From: Ornithomonoglobus_A sp045537455
GTDB taxonomy: Bacteria; Bacillota; Clostridia; UBA1381
Direction: 5' to 3'
NCBI GenBank assembly: GCA_045537455.1
Contig: JAZSPM010000153.1
Span: 1-11,253, forward strand
DNA: 11,253 bases
Shown here: one piece after another, positions 5,695-11,253 of the stretch
How the letters are laid out: each line of letters starts with the position of its first letter
Numbering within the stretch: the stretch's first letter is position 1
Translations under genes and position numbers: made by a program
Notes under the pieces: generated by a model
Database searches by the model: none
The model's input: only the letters and a program-made list of their open reading frames with translations
What the model was told of the DNA's origin: nothing

Positions 5695-7457
5695 CAGATT
5701 ACGTAAAGAAAGCGGTGCAAAAACTGTATTTAAGATACAGGTTTAAAAGTATTCTCTTCAGAAATTTTGTCAAGATATTTGCACTTACTGCAATTTTACT
5801 TAGTGTGTTAAGTATATTTGTTTATAACTCGCTTACTAAAATCAATGAAGAGGAAATTCTGCAAAGTCATTACAGAAACGCTGACAGAATTGTTGAAAAT
5901 CTTAATGAGGTTTTCAGTGAAGCACGAAAGGTTGCGGTTGTTCTTGCGGCGGATTCGGATGTGCGAATATTTGTAAAGGCAAATAATTATGCTGAATTTA
6001 CAACAAATATTCATGAGCGCTTGAGTGAGAAACTGAATTCGTATAAAAGTGTAATGAGTACCATACATTCGATATATATTTACAAAGAAAACACAAATGA
6101 GGTTTTCAAATTGGGCACAGCGCGGGATGCTGAAGATAAAGAAAGTGATTCTTATGGGTGGCTTGATTTATATAAAACAAACAAGGGTAAAGAGGTTCAG
6201 ATTCTTCCGAGGAAAATTGGTAACAAATATCCGTATGTACTGAGCTACATATATAATATCAATGATATGGGATGTATTGTGGTAAACCTTGACGTTTATT
6301 TGATTTCTGAAGCTAATAATCATCTTAATACAGAGGGAATACAAATATATATTAGCGATGAAAACAACAGCATACTTTACTCGAATGATGAAACGCAATT
6401 TCTTAAAGAATTCGACTCGGAGATATTAAAAAAAATAAATCAAAGCAGTAACGGAATCATTCAGGTGGGTGACTGTTCTTATGCTGGCTATGTCCGCGAC
6501 GGGGATTTTGACGGATGGAAAATAACGGTGCTGACATCTGTTGACAGCTACAATAACAGCTTACAGAGAATAAAGGTTCTACTTATAATTTCTGTAATAT
6601 TGATTCTTGGCATTATTATTTCGTTTATGCTTGCCTTGAGCTTGTATGAGCCTGTTTCAAACATTGTAAGTATTGTAGATAATGCAAGTGGTAAGGAACG
6701 TAACTATCTCAATAATAAAGACGAGGTTGAATACGTCGCATCAAGAATCATGCAAATGGTTGATGACAATAATGACCTCAAAAGAGAACTGAACAACAGA
6801 ATGGAACAGTATCGAAATTTGCAGTTTATAGCATTGCAGTCTCAGATAAATCCGCATTTCCTTAACAATACTCTGAATGTAATCGGGTTGAAAATGGTTA
6901 AGGAAAGCGGCATGGACAGTGAATCGCATGAAATGCTCACACTGCTTACAAGGCTTATACAGCATATGTTCCGTAACGGTAAAATGCAGACGGATTTCAA
7001 AACAGAAATTGAACTTATTATGTCTTACGTTAAGCTTTTGAAAAAACGTTATAAAAATGTTGGGGTTGAATGGGATATAGATGAGGGTGTATATAAATAT
7101 AAAATACTCAATTTCTGCATTCAGCCGATAATAGAAAATGCGGTTTTTCACGGAGTCGGAGTAATGCGTGAAAATGCATTGGTTAAAATCCGTATTGCTG
7201 TGGAAGATGAACATATACTCATAAATGTTACCGATAACGGAAAGGGTATGGCTCGTGATAAGCTTGAGTCTTTGAGAGCCGAACTGGAAATGGACGCAGT
7301 CGAAAATATGCATGTAGGAATGAAAAATGTGTATAAGAGATTAAAGCTTATATATGCAGATGATGCTTCGATGACGGTTGAAAGTGAGCCGTATAAATAT
7401 ACCTCAATCACAATAAGGATACCTAAAAATCCTGTTGTTGATGATGAGGAAGAATAA
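5691..7457 (+). CDS. Sensor histidine kinase (YesM-like, His_kinase/HATPase)
   Basis: This 588-residue membrane kinase is the partner of the preceding regulator. A first membrane helix (about 26-47) is followed by a large extracellular sensor region (about 50-295, probably a double-Cache-like fold), a second membrane helix (about 296-318) and a HAMP-like linker with coiled-coil character (about 320-378). The LytS/YesM-type phosphorylation domain contains LQSQINPHFLNNTLN, with phospho-acceptor H389. The ATPase domain has the N-box QPIIENAVFHG (N483) and the G1 box DNGKGM (D515-M520). All key residues are present. YesM kinases commonly sense sugars or a sugar-loaded binding protein, which fits the importer genes that follow. 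The start is fixed by the ATGA overlap and by AAGGAG a few bases upstream. No terminator separates it from the next promoter. Confidence 0.93.
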   Translation: MTDYVKKAVQKLYLRYRFKSILFRNFVKIFALTAILLSVLSIFVYNSLTKINEEEILQSHYRNADRIVENLNEVFSEARKVAVVLAADSDVRIFVKANNYAEFTTNIHERLSEKLNSYKSVMSTIHSIYIYKENTNEVFKLGTARDAEDKESDSYGWLDLYKTNKGKEVQILPRKIGNKYPYVLSYIYNINDMGCIVVNLDVYLISEANNHLNTEGIQIYISDENNSILYSNDETQFLKEFDSEILKKINQSSNGIIQVGDCSYAGYVRDGDFDGWKITVLTSVDSYNNSLQRIKVLLIISVILILGIIISFMLALSLYEPVSNIVSIVDNASGKERNYLNNKDEVEYVASRIMQMVDDNNDLKRELNNRMEQYRNLQFIALQSQINPHFLNNTLNVIGLKMVKESGMDSESHEMLTLLTRLIQHMFRNGKMQTDFKTEIELIMSYVKLLKKRYKNVGVEWDIDEGVYKYKILNFCIQPIIENAVFHGVGVMRENALVKIRIAVEDEHILINVTDNGKGMARDKLESLRAELEMDAVENMHVGMKNVYKRLKLIYADDASMTVESEPYKYTSITIRIPKNPVVDDEEE

Positions 7458-7461
7458 ACAA

Positions 7462-7495
7462 GTACCAAAATGTCGCAAAAGTATCAAATTGTCAT
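7462..7495 (+). promoter_or_regulatory. Tandem direct-repeat activator site upstream of the sugar importer operon
   Basis: GTACCAAAATGTCGC (7462-7476) and GTATCAAATTGTCAT (7481-7495) match the repeat at 4231-4264 at 14 and 12 of 15 positions. The 19-bp period is the same, again with a four-base spacer (AAAA). The site begins five bases after the kinase stop codon and abuts the -35 region of the next promoter. Inference: this is a second, somewhat degenerate binding site for the YesN-like regulator. Confidence 0.7.
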
Positions 7496-7524
7496 TTTAA
7501 ATTATTTTTGCGATATGATATAAT
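7496..7524 (+). promoter_or_regulatory. Promoter of the sugar importer operon
   Basis: The -10 is a perfect TATAAT (7519-7524) with an extended TG at 7516-7517; a second TATAAT follows at 7525-7530. Seventeen bases upstream is only a poor -35, TTTAAA (7496-7501), directly against the activator site. A weak -35 overlapped by an activator site is the usual sign of an activator-dependent promoter. The start point would be near 7531, about 40 bases before the start codon. Confidence 0.6.
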
Positions 7525-7570
7525 TATAATATAAAAATATATTTTAAGCGTAATGCTATGGAGGACAATT

Positions 7571-8509
7571 ATGAAAACAAAAACACGCGGACAAACACTA
7601 CGAAAGAAAACGTTAAACAGAACCACATTTATGGAAAACCTTGAGCTGTGGATTATGACGCTGCCGGGATTTCTGCACACTCTTATATTTGCTTATATTC
7701 CGATGCTCGGAGTTATAATAGCATTTAAGAAATTTAATCCTAATTTAGGAATTTGGGGAAGTAAATGGGTGGGCTTTGATAACTTCACATTCTTCTTTAC
7801 GTCAAATGACTTTGTAAGAATAATGAGGAATACCATAGGCTATAGCTTCCTGTTCCTGTTCCTTGATAATTTCTGTGCAATGGGAGTTGCGGTGATGCTG
7901 TATAACGTACATAAACGTGCGGCAATTAAATATTATCAGACAACTATGATTTTGCCGACATTTATGTCGATGGTTCTTGTTGCGTTTATAGTATATGCGT
8001 TTTTGAATCCTGTTTCGGGTATACTGAATAACGCATTGGGATTAAAAGTTGACTGGTACGGTGAAGCTCAATACTGGCCGTTTATTCTGTCCATTGTACA
8101 TATATGGAAGAGCGTTGGTATGAGTTCGATTTTGTATTATGCGGCGCTTATGGGAATAGATGAAGCCCTGTTTGAAGCTGCAAGAATTGACGGTGCAACA
8201 AGAAAGCATGAAATATTTTATATAATGGTTCCTGAGCTTATGAATCTTATCTGTATTAAGCTCATACTGGGTATCGGAGGTATGATAAGCGGAGACTTCG
8301 GTTTACATTATCAGGTAACAATGAATGTAGGAAAGCTTTATTCAACAACCGATATTATCAACACATATACATTCAGAGCATTACAGCAGGCAACAAATAT
8401 GGGACGTACTGCGGCAATCGGTCTGTTCCAGTCTATAACAGGTACGATACTGGTTATTACCTCTAATGCGATAATCAAAAAGATAGATGAGGAAAAGAGC
8501 TTTTTCTAA
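7571..8509 (+). CDS. CUT1 carbohydrate ABC transporter permease (LplB/YteP-like)
   Basis: This 312-residue integral membrane protein is one of the two channel subunits of an oligosaccharide importer (binding-protein-dependent transport family, MalF side). About six hydrophobic spans are visible, beginning around residues 27-52. The cytoplasmic coupling loop carries the EAA motif EAARIDGA at 202-209 with the following KHEIFYIMVPEL. The short length, the N-terminal ELWIMTLPGFLHTLIFAYIP stretch and the absence of a large periplasmic insert fit the LplB branch. An in-frame ATG occurs at 7553, but the start at 7571 is preferred because GGAGG (7560-7564) lies six bases before it. It is the first gene of the importer operon and is followed 32 bases later by the second permease. 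Substrate is unknown; plant or host polysaccharide fragments are typical for this branch. Confidence 0.92.
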   Translation: MKTKTRGQTLRKKTLNRTTFMENLELWIMTLPGFLHTLIFAYIPMLGVIIAFKKFNPNLGIWGSKWVGFDNFTFFFTSNDFVRIMRNTIGYSFLFLFLDNFCAMGVAVMLYNVHKRAAIKYYQTTMILPTFMSMVLVAFIVYAFLNPVSGILNNALGLKVDWYGEAQYWPFILSIVHIWKSVGMSSILYYAALMGIDEALFEAARIDGATRKHEIFYIMVPELMNLICIKLILGIGGMISGDFGLHYQVTMNVGKLYSTTDIINTYTFRALQQATNMGRTAAIGLFQSITGTILVITSNAIIKKIDEEKSFF

Positions 8510-8541
8510 GCGGAATTATTATAGAAAGGAATATAAACAAA

Positions 8542-9429
8542 ATGAAGAAAATGACATTGGGACGTGTAATACTTCATGTTTTTCTCATAGCATTGAGTCT
8601 TACATACATCTTACCTATTATATTGATGCTTATGATATCAATAACAGCGGAAAGTGCAATAGAAATGAACGGTTATTCGTTATTCCCGCAGGCATTCAGC
8701 CTGAATGCTTATAAGCAGGCTTTTGCAAATCCTGCACAGATGCTTAACAGCTACAAGACAACGGCAATATTTTCGATAACGACAGTTATTTTGTCTTTGT
8801 TTGTACAGACGATGATGGCATATCCGCTTACAAGACCGATTTTTAAAGCCAAAAAGTTTATAATAAAATATTTATTCATAACAATGCTGTTTAGCGGTGG
8901 GCTTGTACCGCACTACATATTAAATACACAGTATCTTCATCTGAATGATACAATCTGGATTTATATTATTCCGGCACTTAACGGAGCATGGGGCGTGTTT
9001 TTGTATAAAACCTTCTTTATGGGGTTACCTGATGGACTTGTAGAGGCGGCGAAGATTGACGGTGCAAGAGAATTTCAGATATATTTTAAAATGATACTTC
9101 CTCTTTCAGCACCTATACTTGCTACACAGGGCTTTATGGGACTTGTGGGTAAGTGGAACGACTGGAATACTGCACTTCTATACATCAGAAAGCCTGAACT
9201 GTATTCGCTTCAATATCTGTTACAGAAAATCTTGAAAGAAGCCGAGTATGTAAAAAACCTACAGGAAAATAATGCACTTGCGGCATCGCTTATTGATACA
9301 GATGAGCTTCCGGCAGAATCAATGAAATATGCAATGGCAATGCTTGCGGCAGGTCCGATGCTTGTTGTATTCCCATTCTTCCAGAAGTATTTTACAAAGG
9401 GTATGATAGTAGGTTCAGTTAAGGGTTGA
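8542..9429 (+). CDS. CUT1 carbohydrate ABC transporter permease (YtcP/LplC-like)
   Basis: This 295-residue second channel subunit pairs with the permease encoded at 7571. It has about six membrane spans, the first near residues 8-32, and the coupling-loop EAA motif EAAKIDGA (168-175) followed by the FQIYFKMILPLSAP region. GKWNDWNTALLYI and the C-terminal FFQKYFTKGMIVGSVKG are characteristic of the YtcP/LplC branch. The start at 8542 has GAAAGGA (8524-8530) about eleven bases upstream. No ATPase gene accompanies the pair, as is common in Gram-positive CUT1 loci, where a shared MsmX-type ATPase serves several importers. Confidence 0.93.
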   Translation: MKKMTLGRVILHVFLIALSLTYILPIILMLMISITAESAIEMNGYSLFPQAFSLNAYKQAFANPAQMLNSYKTTAIFSITTVILSLFVQTMMAYPLTRPIFKAKKFIIKYLFITMLFSGGLVPHYILNTQYLHLNDTIWIYIIPALNGAWGVFLYKTFFMGLPDGLVEAAKIDGAREFQIYFKMILPLSAPILATQGFMGLVGKWNDWNTALLYIRKPELYSLQYLLQKILKEAEYVKNLQENNALAASLIDTDELPAESMKYAMAMLAAGPMLVVFPFFQKYFTKGMIVGSVKG

Positions 9430-9454
9430 TTAAATCAGGCAAATGCCTGTTTAA
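9430..9454 (+). promoter_or_regulatory. Intercistronic hairpin between permease and binding-protein genes
   Basis: CAGGC (9436-9440) pairs with GCCTG (9445-9449) around AAAT, extended by TTAAA (9430-9434) with TTTAA (9450-9454) after one mismatched position. It follows the permease stop codon directly and has no T-run, so it is unlikely to terminate. It may protect the downstream binding-protein message from 5' decay and help raise its level. Confidence 0.45.
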
Positions 9455-9482
9455 TATATATAAAAGAAAGGAAAGACAAAAA

Positions 9483-11012
9483 ATGAAAAAAACAAAATTA
9501 TTCAAAGTAGCAGCGCTAACTTTGGCAGCAGTTATGACAACAGCTCTTTTGCCGGGCTGTGGCGGTGGTAACGAAACTGCAAAAGAGGGCGAAGGTGAAG
9601 CAATCACATTAAAGTACATCATGGCAGGACCTGGACGACAAAAGGATTCACAGATGGTAAACGAAAAATTCAATGAAATGCTTCATGAGTATTTACCAAA
9701 TGTAAATGTTGAGTTTGACGTTATCGAAATGGCTAACTATAAGCAGAACTTCCTGTTAAGACAGACAGGTAAAGAGCAGGTTGACATTGTAAATGTGTAC
9801 GGCTTAAACTTTAATGAGGAAATATCTAACGGTACATTTATTCCGATGGATGAGCTTCTTGAAAATTACGGTCAGGATGTAAAGGCGGCACTTCCTGAAT
9901 GGTTATGGGATTACATGAAGTTTGATGGTGAGCTTTACGGTATTCCTTCATATCAGATGGTAGGTACTCTTCGCTGTCTGCTTGCTCCTAAGGAAATTGC
10001 AGAAAAGTATCTTGACATCGAAGGCTTAAAGGATGAGCTTTACACAAACGGAAAGTTTACTGATAAGGCAGAGCAGATAATTGAGGATTATGTTGCAAAA
10101 GCAGCAGAAGCAGGTGTGCTTACAGAGCTTGGTGCGGCTTCAATCTGGAACGAGCTTCCTCTTCTTGGATGGGAAACTATTCAGGGAGCAATTAACTTCC
10201 ATATGAATACAAAAACTCATGAAATAGCATACAAGTTTGAAATTCCTGAAATGAAGGACAGCTATAAGCGTCATGCTGAATGGTATAAGAAGGGCTGGAT
10301 AAGACAGGATTCAATGAGTTATTCTGACGAAGGTCCCTCAATGGGTTATGCAGGCGGATATATTCTTTGGGACGATGTTTATGAGCCATGGAAGGCTGAG
10401 AATGTTTCAAAGGACGGAACAGAGTTCATCACAATTCCGTTTGAAGACCACTATACAATCCCAAGCAGTAACGCCGCTGCAGGAACAGCAATCACAGCAA
10501 TGTGTGAGCATCCTGAGGAGGCTATGCAGGTATTGAACCTTTTGCAGACAAACAAAGAGCTTTATAATCTCATTGTTTACGGCTTAGAGGGTACACACTA
10601 TACAAAGGTAAGTGATGATGTAATCAAGAGAATTGGAGAATCCGGTACATCATCAGGAAGCTCATACGGTACACAAAAGTGGATTGTAGGTAATACAGCT
10701 CTTGCTTATCAACTTGATACTCATCCGGACCCTGTTGGATACAAGAAATGGGTATTTGAGGAATGTAACGGTACAGACGTACGCTCAGAGCTTATCGGAT
10801 TCGTTCTTGATACCGACCCGATTGCTGACCAGGTTTCACAGCTTGAAGCTATTAAATCAGAATACATGAGAAGCCTTGCTTCGGGTGCTTTAGGAGACGG
10901 CTGGGAAGCTGAGTATGATTCATGGATTGAAAAGACAAAGGCGGCAGGTCTTGAAGAAGTAAGAACTGAAATCAAGAGACAGATTGACGAGTTTCTTGCA
11001 AGTAAACAGTAG
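9483..11012 (+). CDS. Carbohydrate ABC transporter substrate-binding lipoprotein (LplA-type, DUF3502 C-terminus)
   Basis: This 509-residue extracellular binding protein feeds the two CUT1 permeases. The lipoprotein signal peptide runs from MKKTKLFK through a hydrophobic core to the lipobox LLPGC, with C26 as lipidation site. A family 1 solute-binding fold follows (ITLKYIMAGPGRQKDSQ onward). The C-terminal 130 or so residues match the DUF3502 pattern of LplA-type proteins: IVYGLEGTHYTKV, WIVGNTALAYQ, GYKKWVFEE, LIGFVLDTDPI and EYMRSLASGAL. The real start is the ATG at 9483, with GAAAGGAAAG (9466-9475) upstream; the frame is open to an upstream TTG at 9426, but that lacks a signal peptide and overlaps the permease stop. 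Codon bias suggests high expression. The end (EFLASKQ) looks natural for the family, but its TAG stop coincides exactly with the first recognisable bases of the truncated paralogue behind it. Confidence 0.93.
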   Translation: MKKTKLFKVAALTLAAVMTTALLPGCGGGNETAKEGEGEAITLKYIMAGPGRQKDSQMVNEKFNEMLHEYLPNVNVEFDVIEMANYKQNFLLRQTGKEQVDIVNVYGLNFNEEISNGTFIPMDELLENYGQDVKAALPEWLWDYMKFDGELYGIPSYQMVGTLRCLLAPKEIAEKYLDIEGLKDELYTNGKFTDKAEQIIEDYVAKAAEAGVLTELGAASIWNELPLLGWETIQGAINFHMNTKTHEIAYKFEIPEMKDSYKRHAEWYKKGWIRQDSMSYSDEGPSMGYAGGYILWDDVYEPWKAENVSKDGTEFITIPFEDHYTIPSSNAAAGTAITAMCEHPEEAMQVLNLLQTNKELYNLIVYGLEGTHYTKVSDDVIKRIGESGTSSGSSYGTQKWIVGNTALAYQLDTHPDPVGYKKWVFEECNGTDVRSELIGFVLDTDPIADQVSQLEAIKSEYMRSLASGALGDGWEAEYDSWIEKTKAAGLEEVRTEIKRQIDEFLASKQ

Positions 11013-11253
11013 GTAATACATATAATGCATACCAGAACCAGGGAGACCTTGAGGGCTACAAGGATTGGGTATTTAATGAAGTAAACAAAACAACAAACTA
11101 TTCAGACCTTGCAGGATTTATTCCTGACACAACAAAAATTTCAACTCAGCTTGCACAAGTGCTTGCAGTTAAGGGTGAGTATTTTGCAAGCCTGATGTCA
11201 GGTGCTCTTCCTAATGAAGCAGAGATTTATGATGAATTCATGAAGAAGCTTGA
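11009..11253 (+). pseudogene. Headless 3' fragment of a second LplA-type solute-binding protein gene
   Basis: The +2 frame from 11009 reads VGNTYNAYQ, GYKDWVFNE, LAGFIPDT, EYFASLMSGAL and on to the window edge, 81 codons without a stop. This aligns with the intact protein from its VGNT (10686) onward: about 35 identical positions in roughly 75 by hand alignment, with no rearrangement. It is therefore the DUF3502 tail of a diverged paralogue. There is no start codon, ribosome binding site, signal peptide or binding domain, and homology stops abruptly at the TAG of the preceding gene. The first 12 bases (GTAGGTAATACA) are identical to 10686-10697. In the same frame a TAA stop occurs at 11003-11005, so it cannot be read from upstream. 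A deletion between tandem paralogues is the simplest explanation; an assembly join is the alternative. The 3' end lies outside the window. Confidence 0.8.

Noticed and set aside
6741..7313. A 190-codon open frame on the minus strand inside the sensor kinase gene
   Set aside because: It lies wholly opposite conserved kinase motifs (H389, N-box, G1 box), has no recognisable motif or ribosome binding site, and its composition looks like a shadow of the sense gene. The other minus-strand frames in the window were rejected for the same reasons.
7553..7570. Upstream ATG start for the first sugar permease
   Set aside because: The GGAGG at 7560-7564 lies inside this extension and is correctly spaced for the ATG at 7571.
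8487..8714. A 75-codon plus-strand frame bridging the two sugar permease genes
   Set aside because: It overlaps the end of the first and the start of the second permease in another frame and has no family features or ribosome binding site; both permeases are complete without it.
9426..9482. Upstream TTG start for the large lipoprotein
   Set aside because: It would overlap the permease stop codon and put a charged 19-residue extension before the signal peptide. The ATG at 9483 has a good ribosome binding site and gives a normal lipoprotein leader.
11001..11030. Programmed -1 frameshift joining the lipoprotein to the tail in the next frame
   Set aside because: There is no slippery heptamer, and the tail repeats a region the lipoprotein already has, so a fusion would carry two copies of the same subdomain. 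A truncated paralogue explains it better.

Overview
The window looks like chromosomal DNA from a low-GC Gram-positive anaerobe of the class Clostridia, such as a gut Ruminococcaceae/Oscillospiraceae- or Lachnospiraceae-type bacterium. The evidence is the AT-rich sequence, strong AGGAGG-type ribosome binding sites, two lipoprotein-type solute-binding proteins with lipobox cysteines, and a YesM/YesN two-component pair beside a CUT1 sugar importer. All nine intact genes lie on the + strand. The genus cannot be fixed from the sequence alone.

Layout. Positions 1-278 contain no protein gene. They hold a good extended -10 promoter, a roughly 87-nt structured element that could be a small RNA (83-169), and palindromes in front of the first gene. 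Positions 279-1661 encode a class-3-like aldehyde dehydrogenase. Positions 1767-4125 form a three-gene polar amino acid ABC importer operon (lipoprotein, permease, ATPase) with its own sigma-A-type promoter, an intercistronic hairpin after the lipoprotein gene, and a strong terminator. Positions 4126-4341 hold two terminators, a perfect tandem 15-bp direct repeat and a promoter. Positions 4342-7457 encode an AraC-type response regulator and its sensor histidine kinase, overlapping by ATGA. Positions 7571-11012 encode two CUT1 sugar permeases and a large lipoprotein of the LplA/DUF3502 type. The end, 11009-11253, is a headless 3' fragment of a second, diverged solute-binding protein gene whose reading frame is still open at the window edge.

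How the genes work together. The sensor kinase (YesM-like) probably detects a carbohydrate signal outside the cell and phosphorylates the YesN-like regulator. The same tandem repeat, about GTATCAAAATGTCGC repeated at a 19-bp period, abuts the -35 region of both the regulator operon and the sugar-transporter operon, and is found nowhere else I could see. This suggests a self-amplifying circuit in which the regulator activates its own operon and the importer. No importer ATPase is present in the sugar locus, so a shared MsmX-type ATPase elsewhere is expected. The aldehyde dehydrogenase and the amino acid importer appear to be separate transcription units.

The two most interesting points are the shared direct-repeat regulatory signature and the truncated second solute-binding protein, whose homology begins exactly at the stop codon of the intact one. 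I found no wholly new multi-gene system.
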